A model generated the notes under the pieces. It was not told the DNA's origin. It did no database searches and saw only the letters and a list, made by a program, of their open reading frames with translations. 64,000 nucleotides of DNA, taken from positions 2,232,001 to 2,296,000 of the forward strand of contig CBDAPX010000001.1 of assembly GCA_965198725.1 (NCBI GenBank). Direction: 5' to 3'. The stretch comes from CBDAPX01 sp965198725. GTDB taxonomy: Bacteria; Pseudomonadota; Alphaproteobacteria; Rhodobacterales; Rhodobacteraceae. Positions 45,290 through 54,482 of this stretch are shown in pieces (within the stretch, counting starts at the first letter, position 1; each line of letters starts with the position of its first letter). Made by a program: the position numbers and the translations under genes.

Positions 45290-46240
45290 TCAAAGCCCCG
45301 TGGGTTCCCGGTGGACACCTTTCATCATGGGATAGTCGCGCATTCGGTCCCAGAGAAAGTCGCCATAAACGAACGGTTCACCATGTCCAAAGATTGGCTC
45401 GATGATGGAATTCACCCCCGGTTCGAAAAAGAAAGGCACCGAAACCCGCTGCGCGGTCCCGCCAAGCACCCGGTGACGCGTGGCGCGAATGCGCCCTCCG
45501 GACCAATCCGACAGCATCTGGCCAAAGTTCACGATGATACCGTCATCCACCGGCGGAACGTCAATCCAGCCGTCGGGCGTTTCTGCCTGCAGCCCACCTG
45601 TCCCATCCTGCCACAGCAAAGTGACAAAGCCGCTGTCGGTGTGGGCCGGTGTCATCACAAAGCGAATACCCTCGGGTGTTTCCAGCCGTTGGTCGGGTCC
45701 GAAACTTTCGCCGCTGTGGGCAGGATATCGCAGCAGCCGCAGGGTCGAAATGCTCCGCCCAAACATCTGGCCTTCCAGGGCGTCATCTGCATTTAGGCTG
45801 CACAGCAACGACCGCGTGAGTGCGCCGGCAATCTGATGCATGGATCTGGTATAGAGCTTGGCCGCGTCATCCCACCCGTCAAGACCAGGATGGGGCGTTG
45901 GTTCGGTCAGAGGGTCGCTTCCGTCACCTGCTATCGTCGGGTCTGCAACATCCGCGCCAATGTCGAACCCCTCGATCATCGCGTTCTTCTCCGGCTCGGC
46001 CGGGAAATAGCCGCGATAAAGATTGGGGCGCGAGGGATCATATTTGTGGCGCAGTGTTCTCTGTTTCGCCTCTGGTCCGGCATCAAAAAAGCTTAACAAG
46101 TGGCGCCGGGCATCACCCAGACCAAGTTTGGCGTCCGCCCCGGAAATCGTCAGGAACCCGGATGACGCCGCGCCGTCAATGATTGCCGCGTCGGCGGTTT
46201 CAGCCAAAAGATCTTCTATTGGAATAACCGGAATACCCAT
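45290..46240 (-). CDS. 2-oxoglutarate/Fe(II)-dependent oxygenase (isopenicillin N synthase family)
   Basis: The 316-residue protein has the N-terminal DIOX_N domain and a double-stranded beta-helix with iron ligands His and Asp in TPAHTDSGFVTLLWQD and His in RATRHRVLGG, followed by RVSVPFFFEPG, where the Arg binds the co-substrate carboxylate. The reaction cannot be told from sequence. The ATG at 46240 is preceded by GGGAG. It is divergent from a LysR regulator (110-base gap), a layout that suggests regulation by it. Confidence 0.88.
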   Translation of the reverse strand: MGIPVIPIEDLLAETADAAIIDGAASSGFLTISGADAKLGLGDARRHLLSFFDAGPEAKQRTLRHKYDPSRPNLYRGYFPAEPEKNAMIEGFDIGADVADPTIAGDGSDPLTEPTPHPGLDGWDDAAKLYTRSMHQIAGALTRSLLCSLNADDALEGQMFGRSISTLRLLRYPAHSGESFGPDQRLETPEGIRFVMTPAHTDSGFVTLLWQDGTGGLQAETPDGWIDVPPVDDGIIVNFGQMLSDWSGGRIRATRHRVLGGTAQRVSVPFFFEPGVNSIIEPIFGHGEPFVYGDFLWDRMRDYPMMKGVHREPTGL

Positions 46241-46350
46241 TGCTTGCTCCCTCACTTGGTACGGTGATCTCGCCTTTGAGCGTTTCATGTCTTTTGGATT
46301 TGGAGAAATTGATTTATTGATGCTGAATAGATCACTTTTTTGGATGTAAC

Positions 46351-47217
46351 GTGCGGCTCTCTGGATTTAACCTGAATCAGCTCGTGTGTTTGCAAGCGTT
46401 ATTACAGGAGCGCAGCGTGACCGGGGCTGCGGCGCGGGTTCATTTGAGCCAATCCGCGGTCAGCGCAATATTGGCGCAGTTGCGGGATCATTTCGAAGAC
46501 GAGCTTTTGGTAAAATCAGGACGGTCTCTGGTTTTGACGCCCTTTGCCAAAACGTTGATCGTCCCGCTGGCGGCGTTGATGTCCGAGGCACGTGATTTTG
46601 CGGCCCGGCGGCCCGAGCAAAGGTTGCAGAACATCGAAAGGGACTTGGTGATCGCGGCGTCGGACGCGGTGTTCGAGATGTGCTTGGCCGACGCGATCCG
46701 CGCCCTGACAGCTGCCATGCCGGGCGTGCGCTTTGACATTCGTGCGCTCTCGGCGGACGCCGCCCAATTGCTTCAAGATGGGCTATTGGATCTGGTTGTT
46801 GCCGGCGACATGCCTGGGTTTGGCTTACCGCCTACTAAAACAGTTTTTCAGGACAAACTGGTTTGCATGACCTGCGCCAAAACCGGCCCGGATCATGTCG
46901 ACCAAGACAGATTTCATGACCATCAGCGTGTCGTCGTGCGTTATGATCCGGGCAAACCACCAATGTTCGATGATCTGGGGCATCCGATAGACCGTCCGAT
47001 GATTGTTTCATCCTATGCCATGGTGGCGCAGATGATCTGCGGTTCAAATCGGTTGGCCGTGGTGCCAGAGCGCGTGGCAAAGCAGGCATCCGACCGCTGG
47101 CCGGTGCGGGTGCACCCCTATCCCTTTGATGCGCAACATCTGTCTGCTCATGCGTTCTGGCATCCCAGCCGGGCGCGGGACGAGGTACTTATGCGGTTTG
47201 TTGCTCTGTTGGCGTAG
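46351..47217 (+). CDS. LysR family transcriptional regulator
   Basis: The 288-residue regulator has an N-terminal winged helix-turn-helix (NLNQLVCLQALLQERSVTGA; LSQSAVSAILAQLRDHFEDE) and a C-terminal effector domain of the periplasmic-binding type (FDIRALSADAAQLLQDGLLD). It resembles the NodD/LinR-like branch. Start is GTG at 46351. It is divergent from the oxygenase gene and probably controls it from the shared 110-base region. Its stop overlaps an inverted repeat at 47215-47239. Confidence 0.88.
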   Translation: MRLSGFNLNQLVCLQALLQERSVTGAAARVHLSQSAVSAILAQLRDHFEDELLVKSGRSLVLTPFAKTLIVPLAALMSEARDFAARRPEQRLQNIERDLVIAASDAVFEMCLADAIRALTAAMPGVRFDIRALSADAAQLLQDGLLDLVVAGDMPGFGLPPTKTVFQDKLVCMTCAKTGPDHVDQDRFHDHQRVVVRYDPGKPPMFDDLGHPIDRPMIVSSYAMVAQMICGSNRLAVVPERVAKQASDRWPVRVHPYPFDAQHLSAHAFWHPSRARDEVLMRFVALLA

Positions 47218-47239
47218 GTCGGTGATTGAGACCGACCTA
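47215..47239. terminator. inverted repeat at the convergent ends of the LysR gene and purB
   Basis: A perfect nine-base stem (47215-47223 with 47231-47239) and a seven-base loop contains the stop codons of both genes. No T tract follows, so it is a candidate bidirectional terminator only. Confidence 0.5.
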
Positions 47240-48541
47240 TTCGCCGAACACCCGTTCAAAGATCGTATCGACATGTTTGGTGTGATAGCCAAGGTCAAAC
47301 TTCTCTTCGATTTCCTCGGTGCTGAGCGCGGCGGTGACATCCGCGTCGCCGAGGAGTTCGGTTTTGAAATCCTTGCCTTCTTCCCAGACCTTCATCGCGT
47401 TGCGTTGCACCAGACGATAGGCGTCTTCGCGGCTGACGCCTGCTTGGGTCAGGGCCAGCAAAACTCGTTGTGACATCACAAGGCCACGGAATTTGTTCAT
47501 GTTGGCCAGCATGTTATCGGGATACACGACCAGCTTGTCGATAACGCTGGTCATCCGGGCGAGGGCGAAGTCCAGCGTCACGGTCGCATCCGGACCGATG
47601 TTGCGCTCGACCGAGCTGTGCGAGATGTCGCGTTCATGCCAGAGGGCCACGTTTTCCATTGCAGGAACCACGGCCATACGCACCAGACGGGCCAGACCGG
47701 TCAGGTTCTCGGTCAGAACTGGGTTGCGTTTGTGCGGCATCGCGGACGACCCTTTTTGCCCTGCAGAAAAGAACTCTTCAGCTTCCAACACCTCGGTTCG
47801 TTGCATGTGGCGGATTTCAACGGCGATGTTTTCGATGGAGGACGCAATCACGCCCAACGTGGCAAAAAACGCGGCATGGCGGTCGCGGGGAATGACCTGT
47901 GTGCTGATCGGTTCGGGGACCAGAGCCATCTGATCGCAGACATGTTCCTCGACGGCCGGATCGATATTGGCAAAGGTCCCGACCGCGCCGGAAATTGCGC
48001 CTGTGGCAATCTCGGCCCGCGCATCACGCATCCGGCTGAGATTGCGGTCCATTTCTGCGTAAAACCGGGCAAAGGTTAGGCCCATCGTGGTCGGTTCGGC
48101 ATGAATGCCGTGCGACCGGCCAATGCGCACCGTGTCCTTATGCTCATACGCCCGACGTTTCAGCGCGGCGAGCAATCCTTCCAGATCCGCGATCAGGATA
48201 TCGGCAGCGCGGGTCAGCTGAATATTGAACGTCGTGTCCAGAACATCCGAAGAGGTCATGCCCTGATGGACAAACCGGGCCTCATCATTGCCGATGATCT
48301 CTGCCAGATGGGTCAGGAACGCGATGACGTCATGTTTGGTGACCGCCTCAATCTCGTCGATGCGGGCCACGTCGAATTCCACGTCCTTGGCCTTCCACAC
48401 AGCAGCGGCGTTTTCTTTCGGGATCACGCCCAGCTCTGCCATGGCGTCACAAGCATGCGCCTCAATCTCGTACCAGATGCGGAACTTTGTTTCCGGGCTC
48501 CAGATGGCGACCATGTCGGGGCGGGAATAACGCGGGATCAT
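47237..48541 (-). CDS. purB: adenylosuccinate lyase
   Basis: PurB catalyses two steps of purine synthesis (SAICAR and adenylosuccinate cleavage). The 434-residue protein has the fumarase/aspartase signature GQKGSSAMPHKRNPVLTEN, the helix FVHQGMTSSDVLDTTFN with catalytic His, and GRSHGIHAEPTTMG. The ATG at 48541 (MIPRYSRPDMVAIW) matches the family; the frame extends 78 codons upstream without homology. The RBS is weak (AAGG at 11 bases). Confidence 0.96.
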   Translation of the reverse strand: MIPRYSRPDMVAIWSPETKFRIWYEIEAHACDAMAELGVIPKENAAAVWKAKDVEFDVARIDEIEAVTKHDVIAFLTHLAEIIGNDEARFVHQGMTSSDVLDTTFNIQLTRAADILIADLEGLLAALKRRAYEHKDTVRIGRSHGIHAEPTTMGLTFARFYAEMDRNLSRMRDARAEIATGAISGAVGTFANIDPAVEEHVCDQMALVPEPISTQVIPRDRHAAFFATLGVIASSIENIAVEIRHMQRTEVLEAEEFFSAGQKGSSAMPHKRNPVLTENLTGLARLVRMAVVPAMENVALWHERDISHSSVERNIGPDATVTLDFALARMTSVIDKLVVYPDNMLANMNKFRGLVMSQRVLLALTQAGVSREDAYRLVQRNAMKVWEEGKDFKTELLGDADVTAALSTEEIEEKFDLGYHTKHVDTIFERVFGE

Positions 48542-48627
48542 GCGATTGGAGACCTTTTTGCGATTGTGGGGCAGACGAGGGGCGTCATAGACTGCGTCGG
48601 CTGGCATCACAAGACAGGAGCCCTGAT

Positions 48628-48960
48628 ATGAGACGGATTGTCCTTTTGGCGCTGTTCTGCGCCTCTGCCGTGTCTGCGGAAGAGTGGCAGGTGATGACCG
48701 GTGCCGAGGTGCAAACAGCGCTTGAGGGGCGCAAGCTGAGCTATGACAGTGGCGCGTGGCAGGATTTCCGGGCAACGGGTCGCACGCTGTATAACGCGGG
48801 CGAAGACAGCTGGGGCTATTGGGGCGTTCGTGGCGACCAATATTGCAGCATGTGGCCGCCGTCAGACCTGTGGGCCTGTTATGACATGGCGCGGTCGGGC
48901 GATGTGATCCGCTTTATCGGGGCGGCCGGGGATGTGACCGACGGGCGCTATGCCGATTGA
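48628..48960 (+). CDS. small secreted protein of unknown family
   Basis: The 110-residue protein has a signal peptide (MRRIVLLALFCASAVSAEEW) and a mature domain that begins WQVMTGAEVQTALEGRKLSY, followed by GYWGVRGDQYCSMWPPS and WACYDMARSG with two cysteines. The pattern (threshold loop then Gly-x-Trp, Asp-x-x-Cys) resembles DUF995-like periplasmic proteins, but I cannot assign it firmly. AGGAG precedes the ATG. Its end overlaps the DUF6314 gene by 11 bases, so the two are coupled. Confidence 0.75.
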   Translation: MRRIVLLALFCASAVSAEEWQVMTGAEVQTALEGRKLSYDSGAWQDFRATGRTLYNAGEDSWGYWGVRGDQYCSMWPPSDLWACYDMARSGDVIRFIGAAGDVTDGRYAD

Positions 48961-49372
48961 ACTCAACGATTTTGAAGGTGTCTGGCAGCTGGACCGGCGG
49001 ATCGAGGATGTACGCGCTGGACAGGTGATCCAAGGAACGGGAACGGCCCGTTTTGTGCCGGATGACGCGGGGCTGATTTACGACGAAGAGCTGTCGTTGC
49101 AGGTTCCCGGCGCGCCCATGATGCAGGCAACCCGCCGATATTTGTGGCGCGCGGCACCAGAGGGCATCGCGATCTTATTTGACGACGAGCGCCCGTTTCA
49201 CACGATCCGATTGACCGATGCCGCGCCAGAAGACCGGCATTATTGCGATCCGGACATATATGACGTGGCCTATGACCTTTCCCAATTTCCCCAATGGCAT
49301 GCGCGTTGGCGCGTTTCGGGACCGCGCAAGAACTATGTCCTGACGTCGCGCTATGCCGCAATTGCGAAATAA
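48950..49372 (+). CDS. DUF6314 family protein
   Basis: The 140-residue protein matches DUF6314: DFEGVWQLDRRIEDVRAGQV, then GTGTARFVPDDAGLIYDEEL, ATRRYLWRAAPEGIAILFDD and ARWRVSGPRKNYVLTSRY. The fold is a small beta barrel; the function is unknown. It overlaps the upstream secreted-protein gene by 11 bases and lies 71 bases before bioY. Confidence 0.8.
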   Translation: MPIELNDFEGVWQLDRRIEDVRAGQVIQGTGTARFVPDDAGLIYDEELSLQVPGAPMMQATRRYLWRAAPEGIAILFDDERPFHTIRLTDAAPEDRHYCDPDIYDVAYDLSQFPQWHARWRVSGPRKNYVLTSRYAAIAK

Positions 49373-49443
49373 CCTTGCAGCCGCAGAAACGCTCGGGCAC
49401 AAAGCGGTCCAGAAATCGAGGGATAGCACGAGGAGAAGACCCT

Positions 49444-50042
49444 ATGAGCGCACAATCGACAAATGTCGTATTGGCAGACGCGATCGGCCCGCAAAGCGGC
49501 GCCGCCCTGCGGATCAAACAAGCCGTTTTGGTGGTTCTGGGCATTGTGGCGCTCGCCGTCGCCGCGAAAATCAAGGTTCCGATGTGGCCGGTTCCAATCA
49601 CCATGGGCACATTTGCCATGCTCAGCATCGGTGCGGCTTATGGCGCGCGTTTGGGCTTTGTCACGATCCTGGGTTACATGATCGTTGGCGCTTTGGGCTT
49701 TGACGTCTTTGCGGGCTCATCCGCGGAAAAGTTTGGCCTGACCTATATGATGGGCGGCACCGGCGGTTACCTGGTGGGCTATGTTTTGGCCACGCTGGCT
49801 CTGGGCGTTCTGGCGACCCGCGGCTGGGACCGTTCCGTGGTCTGGATGGCCGCAGCAATGCTCATCGGTAACGTGCTGATCTATGTGCCGGGCCTGCTGT
49901 GGCTGGGCGAACTTTATGGTTGGGACAAACCCATTCTGGAATGGGCCTGACGCCGTTCCTGGTGGGCGATGCAATCAAACTGGCTATGGCGGCCCTGTTG
50001 CTGCCTGCCTTGTGGAAACTGGTCGGCAACGCGCGCACCTGA
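49444..50042 (+). pseudogene. bioY: biotin transporter BioY, frameshifted near its 3' end
   Basis: BioY is the S-component that binds and imports biotin. Residues 1-168 are intact (IKVPMWPVPITMGTFAMLSI, GYMIVGALGFDVFAG, MMGGTGGYLVGYVLA) but the frame stops after GWDKPILEWA. A minus-one shift in the GGG at about 49943-49945 hides the conserved last helix: in the next frame GLTPFLVGDAIKLAMAALLL continues to a stop at 50040-50042. The region is 599 bases, one short of a whole frame of 199 residues. Truncation would remove the final membrane helix. It may be a sequencing error, a true mutation or a programmed shift. A strong terminator follows. Confidence 0.85.
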
Positions 50043-50060
50043 TCCAACGATAATTGAAGA

Positions 50061-50089
50061 AAAAGCCCCGTCGGTGACGGGGCTTTTTT
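50061..50089 (+). terminator. intrinsic terminator of bioY
   Basis: An eight-base GC stem extended by A-T pairs (50065-50072 with 50076-50083, loop of three) is followed by six T. It lies about 20 bases after the restored bioY stop. Confidence 0.85.
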
Positions 50090-50155
50090 GGTCGACTGTG
50101 CGATCAGTAACTGGCGTTGCTCGCACTGAACTTTGGATCGGCGGACCGCCGCCCG

Positions 50156-52012
50156 CTAGTTTATTGCGGTCGATTGTGTTGTATCTTGCATCAATTTCAA
50201 GGCGAGAACGCGTCCTTCAAACGCCGATAGTGTGGGTCGTTTTGATGTCCCAAGATGCGGTCGCATGCCGTTGATAGCGTCGGGGAACAGGCGATTGAGT
50301 TCGGCTTGTGCTTCTGGGGAAAGAGCGCGCAAACCTTGTGGGCCAACTTCGTAGCTTTCAGAAATCAGGTTTTCGGATATCAGCATCTCATGCGCGTCAA
50401 AGGCCAGATGTACGTAGTCGACAAAACGGGTCTTTTTGTCACGATAAGCCAAGCCGGGACGGACAACGTGTTTGGCAGGAACAAGAACCTCAGGTTGACC
50501 AAACAATAATTCTGCCTGCCATCCGGTGATCAATAACCTGTGTTGGGGTGATACCCTGACCTCGACCCGATTGCCTAACAGCCCCGCCGGAATACAAACC
50601 GGGGCGTGGTTTGCATCTGCTCTGACCTTTACCCGACCTGCCCACCTGACTTGGGCAGGCGGCCCGTCATAAGTCAGCACCCAATCGCCCGGTTTAATCT
50701 CTTCGATCGGCCGCGGGCCGTCGGGTGTGTCAATTTGGGTGCCGACCACAAAGCAAGGTGGTGGCGGCGGGACGAGATTGTTGCTGACATTGTAATTTGC
50801 ATTTGCACCGATGCCTTGGAACCGGTCGATTTCCGTGACTTGGCCCTCTGTAAAGGTCGCAGTATTGGCAAAAACGAGTTTGCCTGCCGGAAAGCTTGAA
50901 AAGGGTGACGCAAAGAAAGTCGGACCAACAAATGACCCGACCTCATCATTCGTTGAAAAGAAGGTGTCCCCCTGTTCTTTTGCTTGTCCCGGGTCAGTGT
51001 TGGTCGCGCCGCTTTCCTTGATTTTTGACCCTTCGTTGACTGTCAGGTCATAGCGAATGCCGTCCCGCTCGACAGTGACCCTTGTGAACTCGACTTCACT
51101 GCCGTTGAACTCGCCATCTGGCTCGATATCCTCTGTCTTGATCGCAATCTCGATGATGTCAGTGGGCAAGAATGGCTGCGTGATGCCGGAAAACTCGGAC
51201 GATAAACCGCCGTTGGCGTCGTCGACTGCATCAAAAAATGCAACGTTGCTGCCGGAAAAGTACAACACGGTAACGTCGGCAGGATCGACAGCAGTTGGCA
51301 GCGGTGCGACGGGCGTCCCACCCGGGCCGTCGATCCATGAAAAACCTCCGTCAGTCCCTTCTGGATTGTCGGATGGAGAGCTTCCAGCACTGTCGGCTGT
51401 TATCCAGTTGCTGGGGTCGCCGACGGCTTCCAGAATGGCTTCTTTGCTGACAACGGTTCGCAAACCGCCCGGAACGGTGCCCAACGCAGCAGCCGGGTCA
51501 AACTGCATATAGTCATTGTCACCATCAATGATGACCGCGCCATTCTCGGTGGTCAGTCCGGTTCCGCTTAATTCTGGGCTCTGTCGGAAATTGTCGCCCG
51601 CCGCGTCAGAGTTGCCAATAACGCTAATGAAATTTGTTGGTGTAACATCGTCCCCGGTCCGATCCCCTTGAAATGCCCACAACATTTCGTTGTTACTCGC
51701 CAGATTGCCAAAGCCGGAGATGTAGTCCACTGTCCCTTCAAGTGGCCCGCCAGGTTCTTCTCCAGATACAACTTCAGCCGTCGCATCAGAGCCTCTGGTC
51801 ATATCCAGCGTCAGCAGCGTTCCGGCGGGGATGTCATCTGTGATTGTCCATTCAATGAGCTGTTCGCCACCATTGAACGATGATCCATTCCATTCACGAT
51901 CGGTAAAGTAAATGACTTCCGCAGCCGTGATATTGGCCGTGGTGAGAAAGGCAACGTCGTTGCTGTCGGCATCCCAGCCAACGAAAATCAAGTCTCCGGC
52001 TGCAACAGCCAT
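50156..52012 (-). CDS. secreted Hint (Hint_2) domain protein
   Basis: The 618-residue protein has no signal peptide and two parts. Residues 1-415 are an Asp/Gly-rich beta protein starting AGDLIFVGWDADSNDVAFLT with EVIYFTDREWNG, similar to N-terminal modules of large secreted marine proteins. After a Pro run, Cys420 opens a Hint domain (CFVVGTQIDTPDGPRPIEEI, VRVSPQHRLLITG), the autoprocessing fold shared with inteins and hedgehog. In roseobacters such proteins are often type I secreted. The splice product and partner are unknown; Cys420 and the block B-like His are visible. Confidence 0.85.
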   Translation of the reverse strand: MAVAAGDLIFVGWDADSNDVAFLTTANITAAEVIYFTDREWNGSSFNGGEQLIEWTITDDIPAGTLLTLDMTRGSDATAEVVSGEEPGGPLEGTVDYISGFGNLASNNEMLWAFQGDRTGDDVTPTNFISVIGNSDAAGDNFRQSPELSGTGLTTENGAVIIDGDNDYMQFDPAAALGTVPGGLRTVVSKEAILEAVGDPSNWITADSAGSSPSDNPEGTDGGFSWIDGPGGTPVAPLPTAVDPADVTVLYFSGSNVAFFDAVDDANGGLSSEFSGITQPFLPTDIIEIAIKTEDIEPDGEFNGSEVEFTRVTVERDGIRYDLTVNEGSKIKESGATNTDPGQAKEQGDTFFSTNDEVGSFVGPTFFASPFSSFPAGKLVFANTATFTEGQVTEIDRFQGIGANANYNVSNNLVPPPPPCFVVGTQIDTPDGPRPIEEIKPGDWVLTYDGPPAQVRWAGRVKVRADANHAPVCIPAGLLGNRVEVRVSPQHRLLITGWQAELLFGQPEVLVPAKHVVRPGLAYRDKKTRFVDYVHLAFDAHEMLISENLISESYEVGPQGLRALSPEAQAELNRLFPDAINGMRPHLGTSKRPTLSAFEGRVLALKLMQDTTQSTAIN

Positions 52013-52321
52013 GCGTCATTTAACCCGTTTTTTTCAATGGTCAGCCGTACCGAGAGAATGCGGCGGTACGAAGGTAGAGATATGGCGTTGTGCGCGACGG
52101 TTAAAAGTGGGGCTTCTGTTTGACGTCGGGTGAAAATCGCGATGCTGGAACCTTTGGATGACCAGATTTTTTCACATGATCGGTATTTCAAAAAGCTTCT
52201 TGGTTTTGGGTCACACGCGTTTTCACAGGTCCCAAAAATACGAGCTGCCGCTTACGCTTGGCTCTGGACAGAAGCCGGGCAAACATTCCATGTTGGGGAT
52301 GAATTGGGAAAAGGCATTCAA
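52013..52321. other. 309-base divergent intergenic region
   Basis: The region separates the minus-strand Hint gene from the plus-strand secreted-protein gene. It holds a 7-base inverted repeat (52047-52053 with 52065-52071, 11-base spacer) in the Hint gene leader and A/T-rich patches near 52160-52200 that may hold promoters. No gene is convincing here. Confidence 0.4.
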
Positions 52322-52882
52322 ATGAAACAAGGAATTCCTCTATTAGCGGCACTTATCCTTGGCGCTGGGCTCAGTTTTTCGACGCCGACAGGTGCAGACG
52401 TGCCCGTAACCTATACGGATGAAGGTCGCTCTGTATTTACCGTTTCGGTGCCGGACTTCTGGTCCGTTCGGACCGGCGGGTTACGAGAATTGACCGCGCC
52501 GGGCGATACAGAACCACGCGAGGTGAGCCGGTTGCTGGGGCTTTCGCCGGTCGAAGCTTCTGGCATCTGGGTGGGCCTGAACGCGCCGCATGATGTTCGA
52601 AACATCGCGGAAGGGATCGAATACCTGCAGGATGTGGGCCCTTTCCTTGTCCAGGACCCCGAAGTGGGCGAGCGCGTTGATCGCCGGATCAACGGCTACC
52701 CGGCGACAACCTTTGCGGGCACTGGTCGGCGCGACGGCAAAACCGTGTCCTTCTCGGCTGTTTTGATCGATCTGCCCGGGCCGCAAATCGTTGCCGGCAT
52801 CGTGATCATGGAACCGGGCGTTGATCCGGCGCTTGTCGGCAGCGTGAATGACATGCTCGGGTCGATCCGAGCCGGACGTTAA
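52322..52882 (+). CDS. secreted protein of unknown family
   Basis: The 186-residue protein has a signal peptide (MKQGIPLLAALILGAGLSFS) and a mature domain that starts VTYTDEGRSVFTVSVPDFWS, followed by LGLSPVEASGIWVGLNAPHD and DRRINGYPATTFAGTGRRDG, ending VNDMLGSIRAG. The layout resembles the PsbP/DUF1795-like fold (short N-terminal strands and a long middle helix), but this is only a pattern guess. AAGG precedes the ATG at 52322; 64 upstream codons are not signal-like. A lipoprotein gene follows 15 bases later. Confidence 0.7.
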   Translation: MKQGIPLLAALILGAGLSFSTPTGADVPVTYTDEGRSVFTVSVPDFWSVRTGGLRELTAPGDTEPREVSRLLGLSPVEASGIWVGLNAPHDVRNIAEGIEYLQDVGPFLVQDPEVGERVDRRINGYPATTFAGTGRRDGKTVSFSAVLIDLPGPQIVAGIVIMEPGVDPALVGSVNDMLGSIRAGR

Positions 52883-52897
52883 GGGGAGGGACCGCAG

Positions 52898-53208
52898 ATG
52901 AAACGAGGATTGCGCAAACTCTGCCTGGCCGGTGCTTTTGGAACGGTGATGGCCGTCTTGTCTGGATGTGAACCTGGCACAGGGTTCATCAGCACGGGCG
53001 TCTATTAGACAGTTACCTCTGGAACGATTACTATTACGGACGTCCGCGCCCGGATCGTCCTGACCGTCCTGATAGGCCAGATCGCCCGGATCGTCCGGAT
53101 CGGCCCAAGCCGCCCGTGGCGAAGCCGCCTGTGGCCAAACCACCGATCCACCGCCCGCCAGTGTCACGACCATCGCCCAGACCGCGCCCGGGCGGCGGGC
53201 GCCGCTAA
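52898..53208 (+). pseudogene. small proline/arginine-rich lipoprotein, frameshifted
   Basis: The gene opens with a lipoprotein signal (CLAGAFGTVMAVLSGC, Cys26) and EPGTGFISTGVY, then hits TAG at 53006-53008. In the next frame the expected continuation appears at once: DSYLWNDYYYGRPRP, then Asp-Arg-Pro repeats and KPPVAKPPVAKPPI to a stop at 53206-53208. Adding one T at about 53007 restores TAT TAT GAC and a 103-residue lipoprotein; the region is one base short of a frame (311 bases). The Asp-Arg-Pro tract is encoded by 9-base repeats. It is either inactivated or a sequencing error. Confidence 0.75.
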
Positions 53209-53264
53209 GGGATCACTTTTGGCGAACTGCACTGCGTGTTTCGCGGTTGCCGTATGGATGCGCC

Positions 53265-54482
53265 TTAGGCTGGCAGCAGCTCGGTCTTGACGGCCGAGCT
53301 GCGCTCGAGCGTGCGGTGCACGGGGCATTTGTCGGCAATCTCTAGTAAGCGGTCACGCTGATCCAAGGTCAGGTTCCCTTCGAGCCGGATCACGCGGGTA
53401 AACTCGTCAATCCGATTGTCAGCCCCCGGTTCGGCATCCTGTGCATGCACCTTGTTGTGGCTGACATCCACGCTGACATGGGTCAACGGCCAGCCCTTGC
53501 GCCGCGCATACATGCGGATGGTCATCGATGTACAGGCGCCCAAACCGGCCGACACAAATCCATAGGGGGACATACCTTGATTGGTGCCGCCATAGGCAAT
53601 CGGTTCATCCGCAACCGCATGATGCCAGGGACCCGCATTGATATCCTGAAGAAACCCGTCCGGATCGGCTTCGGCCACGCGAATGATGCCTTCAGGCGCG
53701 CCGGGCGGCGGGGCAGGTGGCCGAAGATCGACATACCGGGTCACCCACGCCCCAATGACTTCGGCTGCGTATTCGGCGTCCTCGCCGTTGGTGATCAGAT
53801 GATCGGCGTTGTCCAATGTGACGAAACTCTTGGGGTGTTTGGCCGCCAAAAAGATATCGCTCGCGTTCTCGATGCCGACGGTCGCATCGCGGGGCGCGTG
53901 CAGGACCAAAAGGGCCGCGTCCAAATTGGCGATCGCAGGGCGCAGGTTGCTGGCCGAAACATCCTCGACAAAGCTTTGGCGGATACGGAATGGTCGTCCG
54001 CCCAGTTGCACCTCTACTTCGCCCTTGGCGGCGATGTCGTCCAAGGCATGGGCAAAATTGTGCGTGACATGTTCGGGATCGAATGGGGCACCAAGGGTGA
54101 TGACCGCTTTGATGGAAGGAATATCCGCACGGGCCCGCAAAACGGCGGCACCGCCCAAGGAGTGCCCAATCATTATAGAAGGCGCCATGTTCCGGTCTGC
54201 CAATACGTTGCTGGCCAGTACCAAATCCTGAACATTCGAGGTGAAGTTGGTGTTTGCAAACTCTCCCTTGGAATGTCCAAGCCCGGTGAAATCAAAGCGC
54301 AAGACCGCGATCCCGGCTGAAGCCAGTCGCGCGGAAATGCGCCGCGCGGCGGGGATATCCTTGGAACACGTAAAGCAGTGGGCAAAGACGGCCGTGGCCA
54401 GAACGGGTCCCTCCGGTAGGTCCAAGCGAGCGGCCAAGACATCTCCTGCGTGGCCGGTGAAAGTCAGGCGTTCGGTGGGCAT
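53265..54482 (-). CDS. alpha/beta hydrolase - OsmC fusion protein
   Basis: The 405-residue protein has an N-terminal alpha/beta hydrolase domain with the nucleophile GHSLGGAAV (Ser in G-x-S-x-G), HCFTCSKD near the oxyanion strand and a late DHLITNGED histidine, and a C-terminal OsmC/Ohr domain (residues about 265-405) with the peroxidatic cysteines in GACTSMTIRMYA and CPVHRTL. OsmC reduces organic hydroperoxides; the hydrolase may release substrate. This fusion occurs in other proteobacteria. Start is ATG 54482; it is divergent from the gene at 54712. Confidence 0.9.
   Translation of the reverse strand: MPTERLTFTGHAGDVLAARLDLPEGPVLATAVFAHCFTCSKDIPAARRISARLASAGIAVLRFDFTGLGHSKGEFANTNFTSNVQDLVLASNVLADRNMAPSIMIGHSLGGAAVLRARADIPSIKAVITLGAPFDPEHVTHNFAHALDDIAAKGEVEVQLGGRPFRIRQSFVEDVSASNLRPAIANLDAALLVLHAPRDATVGIENASDIFLAAKHPKSFVTLDNADHLITNGEDAEYAAEVIGAWVTRYVDLRPPAPPPGAPEGIIRVAEADPDGFLQDINAGPWHHAVADEPIAYGGTNQGMSPYGFVSAGLGACTSMTIRMYARRKGWPLTHVSVDVSHNKVHAQDAEPGADNRIDEFTRVIRLEGNLTLDQRDRLLEIADKCPVHRTLERSSAVKTELLPA

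Noticed and set aside
53040..53110. Short tandem repeat of about 9 bases
   Set aside because: It encodes the Asp-Arg-Pro repeats of the lipoprotein tail and is explained by the gene.
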